DNA of 64,000 nt from positions 44,746,177 to 44,810,176 of the forward strand of contig NW_026622863.1 in assembly GCF_023065955.2 (NCBI RefSeq). Reading direction: 5' to 3'. Shown piece by piece: positions 22,024 to 33,461 of the stretch. The stretch's first letter is position 1. Every line of letters begins with the position of its first letter. Source of the stretch: Ursus arctos. Taxonomy: Eukaryota; Chordata; Mammalia; Carnivora; Ursidae. The notes beneath the pieces were generated by a model. That model had not been told where the DNA came from, did not search any database, and saw only the letters and a program-made list of their open reading frames with translations. Made by a program: the position numbers and the translations under genes.

Positions 22024-24051
22024 CTAGAGAGAAAAAAAAAAAAGAAGGGCTTAAGCCAAGCTGTGCCTTTAGTGCTCTCTAAGGGACTCAAATTAATACA
22101 GCAATTTTTTCTTCCACTTCTATGTTCCAGCTACTCCCTAAAATTCCTCTCCTATCCCTCTCTATTTCACACAATCTCCCTTTTCCTCCGTCCCTCTGCC
22201 TCTTCCTCCCACCCCCCGTACAAATTGGCATCAAACATGAGGAGTCTAGACAAAATTAAGCTCTCCTCCAAGGCCTGGGGAACCCGTCCTCCAAAATATC
22301 TCAGCACTGAGGGATCCTCCATTCTTGGAACACGTGACTAGGCCTAGACTGGGCCCCTCATCCTGCTCCGTGCAGATCCTCCTCCCCCCCGTCCCACCTT
22401 TCAGGGCTGAGAAGGGGGTCACATCATCCACACTGGAACCTATTTGTGAAAATAGGATTGGGGGAAGTGGGGCAAGGATGAAAACTGGGAAGGATGTAGA
22501 TGGACTTGCTCAGGCAGTGTCTGGCTTTCTAAGTCCAAAGCCAACTGGTTAAATACAACAGGGCACCCACGTAATGAAATACATAAGCAGTCATTACATG
22601 TTCAAGATACATAGTCAGCAGAAAATTCAGGTTATGAAATAGGATGCAGAATATGGTTACATCTATAAAATACATGTGTGTATATATAAAGACTAACAGA
22701 CAATGACAGAAAAAATTCTAGAAAATTATGTCATGTTAACAGTTCTTGTCACTGTATTGTGGCCCCCAATCTCTACTTTTTGCTTAAGAGTGCTTCATAA
22801 TTGTAACTATGGCAAGGCGTTAACTTGGAATGTATACACAGTTATATTCATAAACACATACATATATGTATATTTATGTTTATATATATTTTTTCCTATG
22901 AGGAAGCTGTTCTCCAAATCAGATGAATGACAATCTTTTACTTAGACAGCTTCCCTACAAACTTGGAAAAACTCAGGATATTCTAATAAACTCTTGTTTT
23001 TACTTAAGGGGTTTGTTTCCTTTATTTCCCAATTCTTGAACCAACACTTAAGACGTCTACATTTATCTGAGCAGGTTATAATAATTTCTAGAAAAAATGT
23101 CTTGTACACATTTGAAAGGCTTACTATGTCTTTAAACCTATCATTTCGGCCACGATATTCCCTAAACAGCTACTGTATCATCTTCTGCTATTAGTCACTT
23201 TGCATTTAACAGATTTAGAATTTCTAAGTAAGGTACAAATTTTCCAACAGAGTTTCTTTAACTCTACAGAAATCCCATGGGCTTATAATTTGGTCAATGC
23301 GTGGTGACCCTATAGACCAAAAGATGTGTCTTTCCTATCTCGAAGTACGCTAGATGACTTCTTCTGATGGGCTCTGTCATCCTCTACTATACACTTATGC
23401 TTGTTCAGTGTTCACCTTCTGTGCTGGAGAAATAAGAAGCCTAAAAGAATACTAAGAAAATTCAACGGAAATGCGTAATGACACATATTAACTGCTTAAT
23501 ATTAACTGCTTAATATTAAGCATATTAACTGCTTATTAACTGTGTCATTCTTATTACTGAGGATAAAGAAGATTACATTTGTTAAAGACTTAACTCCACT
23601 GTTTCCCTTTTTCTTGTGTAAGTCATACAATAAAATACAGTGTAAGGCCTGCTCTTTCGTAGAATGCTAACCAAAAATATGCAGAGCTTAGCCTGGAGAA
23701 TGCAATTCTTAAAGAACCCCATTAGCAGAGAGGGTTCTCATAAAGACAAGGAGAAAAGGAGCCTTCCAGCACAGAAGCCTCAGAGGGAGAGGCAATGGTA
23801 CAATGCTCTCTTTCACAGACCCAGAAAGGAATGAAAATGATGACTTGATTAGATTTGTTTTTTGAACTGATTCTGATTCTATTCTACAGAAACAAAACTC
23901 TCGTATTCACACAGAAAAAATAATTGGAAAAATATAAACCAAAGCATCAATAATAACCTCTAGAGGGTGGTACTATAATTTTAACTTCCTTCTTAAGTGC
24001 CTTAAAAAGAATCGTTTCGCACTATTCCATAATCAAAAATACACAATAAAG
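22024..24051. other. 5' intron, mostly unassigned
   Basis: Intron between the ATG exon and the promoter-proximal region. A pyrimidine-rich, GC-moderate stretch (22.05-22.55 kb) is followed by AT-rich sequence. Open frames of 60-109 residues show no recognisable domain. A short imperfect tandem repeat of ATTAACTGCTTAAT sits at 23486-23543. Confidence 0.35.
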
Positions 24052-24240
24052 GGGCGCCTGGGTAGCTCAGTCGATTAAGTGTCTGACTCTTGATTTCGGC
24101 TCAGGTCATGATGTCAGGGTTGTGAGACTGAGCCCCGCATCAGGCTCCATGCTGAGGGGGAGACTGCTTAAGATTTTCTCTCTCTCTCTCTCTGTCCTTC
24201 CCTCCCTCTGCTCAAGTGCTCTCTCTAAATAAAAAACAAA
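24052..24240 (+). mobile_element. SINEC, older subtype
   Basis: Head GGGGCGCCTGGGTAGCTCAG, GACTCTTGATTTCGGCTCAGG, a (CT)n body and a short tail CTCTCTAAATAAAAAACAAAAC. Confidence 0.88.
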
Positions 24241-24842
24241 ACAGAACAAAAAACCTCCCAACAAAACCCCACAAAAAAGCTATTTCCAAATTAAACCAAA
24301 AAAATAAAAACAGCTATCAGGAAGTGGGTACTTCCAATCATTAAAGAACTGAGCTTGTCATGAGAGTCAACAAAGAAAACAATGTGACTATAACAAGTAA
24401 CAGCAACCAGTTCTAACATCCTTTAGCTGTATCTCACCAATATAACTAGAAATTTTCATGATCAAGATTCTTCTCCAAAAGAACATAATGCAGGTAAGTG
24501 GCACCTGCAGACTAAGAAAATGCATGGGATATACACAGTACCAGGCCTGATTCTCTTCTTCATTAAGAAACTGATGAAAACATCATTTTGGAGAGAATTC
24601 TCATAGAATGCCCTCACTTAGTAAATGGGATTCATATACATCTTCTTAGGTATTACTGTTCCTAACACGAATACTGCTTAACACGAGAGCAAATGTTTTC
24701 TCTTTTCATGATTATTTATGAACATAATTTTCTTAAGTGCATAATACTCCATCACAAGTCTAGTGTGATTTGCTTAACTACTCAGTTTGTACAAGACCTT
24801 TTTAATTATCACTCCAAGTATCACAGTCTTTTGATGCCAGAC
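24241..24842. other. Unassigned intron sequence
   Basis: AT-rich with no recognised element. Confidence 0.3.
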
Positions 24843-25090
24843 CAGGGTTTCTTATCCTCAGCATTAATACCATATTGAGCCAGATAATTTTTTGTTGTGG
24901 GGAGATGGGTGGGGAGGGCTATCCTGTGCATTGTAGAATGTTTAGTAGTATCTTTGTCCTCTTCTTATTAGATCCAAGTATCACTGCCCCCACTGTGGCA
25001 ACCAAAGTTGCCTCTAAATATTACCAAATGTCCCCTGGAGGGCAAAATCTCACTCACACATACACACACACCCGTTAAGAACTACTGATC
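24843..25090 (-). mobile_element. MER20 DNA transposon (hAT-Charlie)
   Basis: Reads CAGGGTTTCTTATCCTCAGC, GATAATTTTTTGTTGTGGGGA, GCTATCCTGTGCATTGTAGAA, CCAAATGTCCCCTGGAGGGC and AGAACTACTG, the MER20 consensus order in reverse. Imperfect terminal inverted repeats (TIRs) are visible. MER20 copies have regulatory activity in some tissues; activity here is unknown. Confidence 0.8.
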
Positions 25091-25251
25091 TACACCGATG
25101 AATCCAAGCCTTTTAGGTCATGCACACTTTGAATAATCTCATGAAATTATATACTTTCCCCACAAAATCCACCATAACACTTTGGTTTACTATTTCAAGG
25201 GATCTGTGGTCCAGTGAGACCATAAATGGAATCATAGCAATTCAGGTTAAG

Positions 25252-25450
25252 CACTTTTATTCCTTTTTTTTTTTTTTTTGGAGGGAGAGAGAGGGGAAGG
25301 GAGGGGCAGAGGGAGAGCAAGAGAATCTTAAGCAGGTTCAACACCCAGCATGGAGCCCCACACAGGACTTGATCCCACAACCCTGAGACCATGGCCTGAG
25401 CCAAAATCAGGAGTCAGATGCTTAACCAACTGAGCCACCCTAGCACTCCA
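25252..25450 (-). mobile_element. SINEC, older
   Basis: A T17 run, a GGAGGGAGAGAGAGGGG body and end GAGCCACCCTAGCACTCC. Remnants of a TTTTTATTC-type TSD lie on both sides. Confidence 0.88.
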
Positions 25451-25574
25451 AGAATTTTTATTCTAGATCACTTGAGCACCTCACTTGTTTTCACAATATG
25501 CAGGCAGCAATCACCATGGATCACATATTCCTAATGCCCCTGTTGTACAGAAATGGAGAGGAATGAGCTAAAAC

Positions 25575-25765
25575 ACACATAAACAACAGCTAACACATAT
25601 CAAGCACTTACTGTATGCCTGGCACTGCTCTAAGGGGCTTTATACATATTAACTCATCTGATGTTCATTACAAACCTGAGGCAGCCAGAAAGAGAGAGCC
25701 AATATTCCAACCCAGATACTCTGGATCCACAGCCCCTACTCTCAACCACATTATACTGCTTCTGA
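25575..25765 (-). mobile_element. MIR, antisense
   Basis: ATCAAGCACTTACTGTATGCC, TGGCACTGCTCTAAGGGGCTT, ATTAACTCATCTGATGTTCA and CTCAACCACATTATACTGC follow the reversed MIR order. Confidence 0.75.
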
Positions 25766-26320
25766 CAGTTCACACAAAAGGAAGCCCAACATACAACTCA
25801 AGCTGCCAACTTCAAACAGATGTGGCCAATAATACAAATTTCAATTGATGGAATTCCCTGGAAAAATCCTGTCTCTTACTGATACCAACTTGTGTTGCTA
25901 TCACTTTTCCATTTTTGAAAGCCTCAGACTGACTGAAATCAGCTAACCATCTCCCTTCCTCCCTTGCTTTGAAAGCAGGCCCTTAAAGAGCAAAAGATAT
26001 CCAGTGTATGATTCCACCTAAACACTAATTTTCTTCTTACCAAATCAGAGTCTAAAATAAAGCTTTAACATTAATCGCTGGAGGTTTACTTCTGTGTCAT
26101 CTCAGAAAAAGGGAGTGCTCAAGATGTCAACAATTTACCAGGCTGCTTTTGGTATTTACCAGATTATTTACCAAGTGAATATTAAGTGAAGAGGTGAGGG
26201 GCAATGGGGGACCAAATGGTGGGGTACCAATTTGCACGTCTCCCTACATTTCCTGAAAACTTACTGGAACGTCTATATTCTAAAACCAAAAACGCATTTC
26301 TTAAGCAAAACAAAGCACGA
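25766..26320. other. Unassigned intron next to the candidate 5'UTR exon
   Basis: No recognised repeat or gene. It ends at the donor of the candidate non-coding exon. Confidence 0.35.
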
Positions 26321-26326
26321 ACTCAC

Positions 26327-26393
26327 CCTTGACTTTAGACATGCAGCAATAATATTCTCATCCTTCTCGGGGTCCTTCTGGATAATGGTACGA
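26327..26393 (-). other. Candidate 5'UTR exon of the ZNF780B-like gene
   Basis: On the minus strand, a strong acceptor (CTTCTTCTTCCCCAG) precedes a 67-bp segment that ends at a consensus donor (AGG then GTGAGT at 26326-26321). It sits just downstream of the GC-rich promoter and upstream of the ATG exon, where KRAB-ZNF genes often have non-coding exons. I have no transcript evidence; the call rests on the splice signals alone. Confidence 0.4.
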
Positions 26394-26559
26394 CTGGGGA
26401 AGAAGAAGGCGAGCATGAGACCCCAGGCTTTTCTTGGAGCGCGGACTAAATCTGAAAGCACCCTCCAGGGCCACACCTCCCTTACTTCGCACAAAATGGG
26501 ATGGGAATAAAAGGAGGACTCGGTCCCCGAGTTCGAAGCTGGTTCCTGAGGACATTACT

Positions 26560-27330
26560 CTGAGAATGCGGTGGTTTTGAACATGCAGCTGCCCCCGTGG
26601 GGGACCCAGACAGGCACCTGCAGCACTAAAATTCCCGCCCCATGTCCAGGCCTGGGATTTCCGAGGGAAACTCTCATTCTAGGCTCAGTATCTGACCTCC
26701 CTACTGGGGACATCGGTATGCTGCAGCCACGTGGCTGGGAGGGGAGAAGAGTGAGGAAGCGGCGGGCCACTGGTCCCGGTGACACACACACGCACACAGA
26801 GCCACAGCAAAGCACGCTCAGTGTCCACACGCCCCCTCTCCCCGTCACCGCAGCACCGAGGCACCAGCGCGCCCTCACGCACACACCCCCACACTCCACG
26901 TCTGCCCCTCGCGGTCGCACAATCCCCCTCCTCGCTGGGCGCGCGCGCTCGAGGAAAGCTCCTTCGGGTGCCCGTCAGCGCCCTGTCCTGAGCGCCTCTC
27001 TCTGCCCACCCATACTGGCGGGTCCCTCCGGCTGGCGTCCTGCTCAGCAGAGGCCTCTGGCAGCCAACGACTCCTTTCTCGACCTGAGGGCTTCACCCCA
27101 CCAGGACAACGACCCTTGAGTGCCGGAAGTAGCTGCTACTTCGGCGTGGTGGCCACTGGGAAATGCAGTCCCAAAAGGGAAATGCCTCAGAAGCCTAGCG
27201 TTCTGCAGCTCAGATTGTTCCCGGCATGCAACTTGGGCCCGCCCCTAACGGAGCTCAGACCACTGATTTGTGGGAGTTCCAGCCCAGGAGTGCGCAGGTG
27301 CAGGCGGCTGATAACTTGAGGATGCTTCTG
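26560..27330 (-). promoter_or_regulatory. GC-rich promoter region of the KRAB-ZNF gene
   Basis: GC content rises sharply here and CpGs cluster, for example the alternating CG run near 26939-26950. Near 27124-27131 lies an ETS-type CCGGAAGT. Two ZNF143/Staf-like elements are visible: CTGGGAAATGCAGTCC at about 27157-27172, and TTCCCGGCATGCAA at about 27219-27232. Such motifs are common in TATA-less housekeeping-type promoters, including those of KRAB-ZNF genes. The position fits a minus-strand start site near 27.1 kb. The exact start site and the end of exon 1 cannot be read from sequence. Confidence 0.55.
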
Positions 27331-27404
27331 AAAGAACATTGCTTCCTCTTAGAGCTTCAGTGTAACTTACTTTTCTCTTTATGGAGAAAAATGCAAATGA
27401 ACAT

Positions 27405-27880
27405 AACTCTTAGAGAAGGCGGAGTCTTATATATAGGAAACCCTAAAGACTCCACCAAAGAAGGTGGAATAAACGGATTTAGTAAAGTTGCAGGATACAA
27501 AATCAAGGTACAAAACTCAATTGTGTTTCTGTACGCTAACAACAAACTGTCTGAAAAACGAGTTAAGAAAACAGTCTCATTCACAGTAGCATCAAAAATA
27601 ATACAAATTTAGGAACAAATTTAACCAAGGATGTGCATGAATTATACTTGATGAAAGAAACTGAAAAAGACAAAAATAAATGGAAGGATATCTCGTGTTC
27701 ATGGATTGGAAGAATATTGTTAAAATGTCCATACTACCCAAAGTAATCAACAAATTCGATGCAATCCCTATCATATTCCAGTGGCATTTTTCACAGAAAT
27801 AGAAAAAAAATCCTAATATTCAGATGGAAGCACAAACGACTTCACATAAGCAATCTTGAGCCTCATGAGATTTTGGAATC
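27405..27880 (+). mobile_element. L1 ORF2 fragment (reverse-transcriptase region)
   Basis: TATATAGGAAACCCTAAAGACTCC, TGTTTCTGTACGCTAACAACAAA and TGGATTGGAAGAATATTGTT are hallmark L1 RT-region words. It has stop codons and is truncated at both ends. It lies only about 100 bp upstream of the KRAB-ZNF promoter. Confidence 0.85.
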
Positions 27881-28340
27881 AAGTTTATTCTGGGATCACA
27901 AAAAAAGTCAGGAAGTGTTCCCTTTTTATGTTTTCTGGAGGAATTTTTGCAAGATTGATGCAATTTCTTCCATCGTGTTTAGGCATAGAGTTTTCTTTAT
28001 GATAAAATTTAAAATAGATTTTCTCTTTCTTCTGCTAAATAAATTTGCAAAGTTTTTTCGATGAATTTGTCTATTTCACCAGATTGTCCAATTTACCATC
28101 TTAACATTTTTCATAACATCTTACATTTTTGATGTCTGTATGATCTATATTAATGCCTCATTTCTCATTCCTGATATTGTTCATTTGTGTTTCCTCTCTT
28201 TTTGTCTTGGACTAACCAATTGCATAAATAGCAAGATTTTTGATGTAGTTTTTCTCTATTGTACTCTCTATTTGTTTCTATTTCACTTATTTCTGCCCTT
28301 TATCATCTCTTTCTTTCTAATTGTTTAGGCTTGATGTGAT
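27881..28340 (-). mobile_element. Old L1 ORF2 fragment, antisense
   Basis: TCTGGAGGAATTTTTGCAAGATTG, GATGAATTTGTCTATTTCACC and CTTTTTGTCTTGGACTAACCAA are reversed L1 ORF2 words. The orientation is opposite to the neighbouring fragment. Confidence 0.65.
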
Positions 28341-29376
28341 GGTCCTTTTCTAGTTCCATGAGATTTGGAAGCTGAATTCTAAGCAGGAAGGTTTTCATTG
28401 CATATAATTTACAATATAAAACTTGGGTTCTTTGAGGTTAAAGAATTGAAAGGTGGCACAAATTAGGAAGATAACACAGTAATTCAGGGCAAAAATAATG
28501 GGTTATACTAATGCAGAAGCAATGTATAGAGAGAGATTGATATAGAGTGGTCATATTTCATAAATAGAGCCAAAGGCACTTGTGAATAAGCTGGATTGTG
28601 AAAGAAAGGGTCATTGAAATGTATCTTTTCCCTGTGTCCCTCCACATCTGCTCTTTGCCCACTTCTACATTGCTCTGTGCCTCCAAAGCTATTCATTATG
28701 GGCTGTATCAATGGACTACACCAGTATAAGACTGGCGAGCAGGAAGAGAGTGAAATTGGACTACATATTTCCCTAGCTCCCTCCATCCCTAATCAGTCAA
28801 GGTTGGCTTCGACATCCCCACGCACACACACACCATAGGTCTCATCACATGTTTTGCTTGGTAAGCCTTACTTCTCTGTGTCCAGTAACTACTCCTTACC
28901 TTGCTTTTCCAAACTTAGGTGCTATAATGGTTCCCCCAGGCTTGCCAGCCTCAGAAAACTGTTCCATGCTTTATTGTTTTGCGTTAAGCTGCCCACGTAT
29001 TTGTATGTTATCCCTTTATCAAATTCTCAACAGCAATCCTTTAAGCAATCCCTTATGTCAGCAATCACCAACACAAGAGGTAATCAGACTGATTTCTAAG
29101 GATTTATTAAAGAAAATTATGGCAGCCTGGTGTCATTTCCTGAGATACAGGAGAAACAGAAAATGGGTGAGGCCAGTAGAAAAAAAAATGTCCATTTTTA
29201 GACACATTCATGTTAGAAATCCCAGCAAATATCCAATGAATATAAGTGTTAAGCTAAAGAGAAAGATTATTGCAGGCATTATTAAAAGTTATTTACATAT
29301 AGATGGGAGTGAGTTGGATGGGTCTATTTTGATGTTTTTTTTTAAACCAAATAACCAGATGTGTATACATAAAAAT
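28341..29376. other. Unassigned intergenic sequence
   Basis: No recognised repeat. A 220-codon open frame (28849-29511, plus strand) runs into a SINE and shows no domain, so it is not called as a gene. Confidence 0.3.
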
Positions 29377-29389
29377 AATATGAAGGTAG

Positions 29390-29809
29390 GAACATTTGGG
29401 TGGCTCAGTCTGCTGGGTGTCCAATTCTTGGTTTCTGCTCAGGTTGTGATCTCATGGGTTGTGAGGTCAAGCCCCGCAGTGGGCTCTGCACTCAGCAAGG
29501 AGTCTGCCTGAGAGTCTCTCCCTTTGCCCTTCCCGAGAATGCCCGATTGCATTCTCTCTCCCAGTCAAATAAATAAATAAATCTTAAAAAAAAAAAGAAT
29601 ATGGGGGCACCTGGGTGGCTCAGTCAGTTAACCATCTGCCTTAGACTCAGGTCATAATTCCAGGGTCCCGGGATCGAGTCCCATGTTGGGCTCCCTGCTC
29701 AGCTGGGAGTCTGCTTCTCCCTCCCTCTGCTCTTGCAGTCTTGCGCTCTCTCTCTCTCTTCCTCTCAAATAAATAAATAAATAAATAAATAAATCTTAAA
29801 AAAAAAAAG
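29390..29809 (+). mobile_element. Outer SINEC carrying a second SINEC in its tail
   Basis: The older copy begins AACATTTGGGTGGCTCAG and has tail CAAATAAATAAATAAATCTT with an A11 run. A second SINE follows at 29602. One 13-bp duplication, AATATGAAGGTAG (29377-29389 and 29810-29822), encloses the pair. Confidence 0.88.
29602..29800 (+). mobile_element. SINEC inserted at the A-tail of the previous SINEC
   Basis: Head GGGGGCACCTGGGTGGCTCA and tail with seven AAAT units. Its own short TSD AAGAATATG adjoins the first SINE's poly(A). Confidence 0.88.
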
Positions 29810-29969
29810 AATATGAAGGTAGAGAAGAGGAGGAGAACTAGGAACAACCCCTGGTGTACTACAAAGTTAAGAGATCTAGCCCAAAAGAAGTGGGCAGCAA
29901 AGAATGTGGGGCAGAAAAGAATATGGTAGTTCAGAAACTAAGAGAATGAAGTACATCAATAATAAAAGA

Positions 29970-30092
29970 GGGGTGCCTGGCTGGCTCAGTCAGTGGAGTA
30001 TGCTACTCTTGATCTCAGAGTTGTGAGTCTGAGCCCCACATTCAGTGTAGGGATTACTTAAAAGTAAAATCTTTGAAAAATTTTTTTAAAAA
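29970..30092 (+). mobile_element. Short old SINEC
   Basis: GGGTGCCTGGCTGGCTCAGT, CTACTCTTGATCTCAGAGTTG and TGTAGGGATTACTTAAAAGT mark the short form without the pyrimidine body. Confidence 0.88.
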
Positions 30093-30241
30093 GACTTGCC
30101 AAATCTTCTCTAGCTTTGGGACCCAATCAATACTGCCTATTTTGTAAGTCGTTCAGACAATGGGTCAGAGCAGCACATTCAAATGGTGCGTATGTACCGT
30201 TTAAAATGTGCAGAAACCAAAACCAAATAAACACTGTGCTT

Positions 30242-30440
30242 TTTTTTTTTTTAAGAGAGAGCGAGCAAGCGAACTGGGTGGGGTGGAAGTGGGTAGAGGG
30301 AGAGGGATAGAGGGAATCCCAAGCAGACTCCCTGTCCAGTGCAGAGCCTGAGGTGGGGCTGAATCCCATGACCCTGAGATCATGGCATAAGCCGAAATCA
30401 AAAGTCAGACACTCAACTGACTGAGCCACCCAGATGCCCC
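30242..30440 (-). mobile_element. SINEC, older
   Basis: Poly(T), body GAGAGCGAGCAAGCGAACTGG and end GAGCCACCCAGATGCCCC. The 12-bp TSD AACACTGTGCTT lies at 30230-30241 and 30441-30452. Confidence 0.93.
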
Positions 30441-30452
30441 AACACTGTGCTT

Positions 30453-30905
30453 CTAAGTAGAAAGAATTGCTAACTGCAGCAATGACTTTCATTTGGGGGA
30501 CATAACTGAGACCTCTGTACTACTGGCATTTACTATGAGTTTAACCTGCCATCATCTAACACACAGAAATTAGGAATCCTGATTGATTTAATGATAAACT
30601 ACAGTCATTATCCAAACTCCATCCATTTCGACACAAGCTAAACAAGTGAAGTAAGTGGAGATGTGATAGGAGTCACCATATTTGCATCTTTTATTCTTTG
30701 ATGATGTCACTCTCCTTGCAATGTCATATATATAGATATATAGATATATCACTCGCAAATTGCTATTGCAACAGTCAGATTAATTTCCAAGGACTTTCCA
30801 AGAACTTTTCCTATAATAACAGTACTCACTCTTCATATTAAGGAGGAAATGCAGGGATTCTGCTGTTGTCAAGTATGCATCAAGAAATGGAAAAAATGAT
30901 CACAG
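30453..30905. other. Unassigned intergenic sequence
   Basis: AT-rich with a TATATAGATA-type microsatellite near 30727-30748. No gene seen. Confidence 0.3.
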
Positions 30906-31117
30906 TTTCTTTTTTAAAAATATTTTATTTATTTATTAGAGAGAGAGTATGTGAGAGTGACAGAGAAAGCATGAGCGGGGAGGAGGGGCAGAGGGAGTGG
31001 GAGAAGCAGACTCCCCGCTGAGCAGGGAGTCCAAAATGGGACTCGATCCCAGGACCCTGGGATCATGACCTGATCCAAAGGCAGATGCTTAACCGACTGA
31101 ACCACCCAGGCATCCTT
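30906..31117 (-). mobile_element. SINEC
   Basis: Left TTTTTTAAAAATATTTTATTTATTT, right GAACCACCCAGGCATCC, with GATCATGACCTGATCC inside. Confidence 0.88.
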
Positions 31118-32009
31118 CTACAGACATTTTAAAGATAATGAGAATGCAATAAATAAAATTTCAGTATTTGACAACTTAGTTTAATGACCAATTTTCTTGA
31201 AAAATAAAACCTATGAATGACACAGAAGAAATAGAAAGTCTGAATTCTCTTAGCTCCATTAAAGAAATTGGGCCACTACTCTAAATTTTTTCCACAAGAA
31301 AACTCCATGTGTGGATTGCTTCACCAGGGAATTCTAAACATTTAAGAAAGAAATAATATTAATCTTACACAAACTCATCTAGAGAACAGAAAGAAGGAAA
31401 CACTCTGCAACTCATTGTAAAAGTCCAGTAATTTTGATACCAAGCCTGATAAGGACATTTCAAAATGCATCTCATAAACATAGATGCAAAACTCTTTATC
31501 AAAATACTAATAAATCAATTAAAAATAAAATATATATCACAACTAAATAGGGTTTATTCAAGAAATGCAAAATTCTTAGCAAACTGAGAACAGAAGAAAA
31601 CCTCCTTATTCTTACAATAACATTTAAAATTTCTTCAGCTAATCATAACGATGAATTATTATAATTAATGGTGAAAATTGAAAGCTTTTCCCCCTAAGAT
31701 AAGAATTAAGCAAGTATGCCCATTCTCACCACTTTGTTGGAGGTTCTATCCAATGAATTTAAGGGAAGACAAATGAATAAACGGCATATAGATTGGATGA
31801 AAATAAATAAACCTGTTATTATCACAGATGACATCATGGTGCACATAGATAATAAAATGGAATCTAAAGCAATATACCATAATTTAGCAATGTTGCTGAA
31901 TTCAAATTCAAAATACAACACTAATTTTATTTCTATGTACTTTCTAAATACTACCAACAAAGAAACTTTTTTCTTTTTTCAACAAAGAAACTTTAAAAGT
32001 GATGCCATT

Positions 32010-32096
32010 TAGAGGTGCTTGGCTGTTCGCGGGGTTGTAAGTTTGAGCCCCACATTGGGTACAGAGATTGCTTAAAAACAAAATCTTTTTTTTTTA
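32010..32096 (+). mobile_element. SINEC remnant with internal deletion
   Basis: AGAGGTGCTTGGCTGTTCGCG joins directly to GTTGTAAGTTTGAGCCCCACA. The middle of the tRNA-like head is missing. The tail is TTAAAAACAAAATC. Confidence 0.75.
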
Positions 32097-32728
32097 AGTT
32101 ACGCCATTTAAAATTGCATCAAAAACATCAATTATCTAGAGAAACATCTAATAAATGATGTGTAAGACTTCTACACTGAAAAGCAAGAGTCACATACTCC
32201 ATTGACAGAGCCAGCCAGGCACCCAAGGCAACATTTTGAAAGATAATTCACAAGAGAAGACAGCCAAATGGACAAAAAACATACATAAAGATTCTTAACT
32301 TCAGTAGTCACAGGGGAATGAAAATTAAAAACACAGTGTGATATCACTACACACTCATCAGTATGGCTAAAATGGGGGAGAAATAGACAATGCCAAATGT
32401 TGGGGGAATATTTGGAGCAACGGAATTATCATACACTGCTGGTGGAAATATCAATTCATTGTTACAAACTCTTTGGAAAACTGTTTGGTATTGTCTACAG
32501 AAGCTAAAATATGCCTACCAAATGATCCAGCGGTTTTCACTATATTCTCAGAAGAGATTCTTGTATAAATGTCTCAAAAGACATGTACAAACAAATTTAT
32601 AACAGCACTATTCTAATAGCCAAGTCTGGAAACAAGCCAAAAGAACATGTACGCTAGAAGGATTAAATTGCCTTGTATTTACACAATGGAAGAATATGCA
32701 GATATGAGAATAAAAGAATTTCAACTCC

Positions 32729-32838
32729 AGGGGCCTCTGGCTGGCTCAGTCAGTAGAGCACTTGACTCTTGATCTTGGAGCTGTGAGTTCGAGCCCTACA
32801 TTCGGTGTAGAGATTACTTAAAAATTTAAAAATCTTAA
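32729..32838 (+). mobile_element. Short old SINEC with well-kept tRNA boxes
   Basis: GGCTGGCTCAGTCAGTAGAG (A box), GTGAGTTCGAGCCC (B box) and TGTAGAGATTACTTAAAAA. It is close to its tRNA-Lys ancestor, but it is a SINE and not a tRNA gene. Confidence 0.9.
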
Positions 32839-33277
32839 AAACTTCAACTACACACAATAACAGATGTGAGTTTCAGAATCATAATGTTGAGCCACAGAAG
32901 GCAGGTGTAATGTACATACTGCTTCACTCCATCTATACAGAGCTCAAATAGAATGACACTAATGTACAGTGTTAGAAATCTGGATGGGGTTACCTTTGGG
33001 ATTAGTGACTTCACTATGGCATAAAAATCAATCCTAGGATATTGGTACTGGTATGTTCTTAATCTGGATTTTGGTTTAATCAGAGCACACACATTGTGAG
33101 AATGTCAGTCCACACACTTATGATTTGGGTCTCTTTCCTTATGAATGCTATACTGCCATAAAATTTATGGGGGCAAAAAGACATCACGTGGAGTAAACAA
33201 GAGCCTGGAATTTTTATAAATCTCATCTGTATTGGAAGCTGGCACAGAAATAACAAGACAATAAAGACTCATGTTTG

Positions 33278-33461
33278 GGGCGCCTGGGTGGTTCAGTCGG
33301 TTTAGCATCTGCCTTCAGCTCAGGTCATGATCTCAAGGTCCTGGGATCAAGCCCCGCATCGGGCTCCCTGCTCAGCGGTGAGTCTGCTTCTCCCTCTCCC
33401 TCTGTGATCTCTCTCACTCTCTCTCAAATAAATGAATAAAATCTTAAAAAGAGAGAGAGAG
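33278..33461 (+). mobile_element. SINEC, young
   Basis: Head GGGCGCCTGGGTGGTTCAGT and tail CAAATAAATGAATAAAATCTT, with an (AG)n end. The 13-bp TSD AGACTCATGTTTG lies at 33265-33277 and 33462-33474. Confidence 0.95.

Larger units (their letters stand above)
31360..33130 (+). mobile_element. Old L1M, fragmented
   Basis: RT-region words (CATAAACATAGATGCAAAACTC, AGTATGCCCATTCTCACCACTT, GGAGGTTCTATCCAATGAAT) precede the C-terminal region (ATGATCCAGCGGTTTTCACTA) and an L1M-type 3' end (32.84-33.10 kb). Two short SINEs interrupt it. There is no open frame of significance. Confidence 0.75.

Noticed and set aside
26571..27119. 182-residue plus-strand frame over the GC-rich region
   Set aside because: Open because of GC and CpG composition. 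Pro/Arg/Thr-rich, with no domain, and it overlaps the minus-strand promoter.
28849..29511. 220-residue plus-strand open frame
   Set aside because: No recognisable domain or codon pattern, and its end runs into a SINE. Without transcript data I do not call it.
32729..32838. tRNA-like sequence with good A and B boxes
   Set aside because: The SINE tail, flanks and lack of a full cloverleaf show a tRNA-derived SINE.
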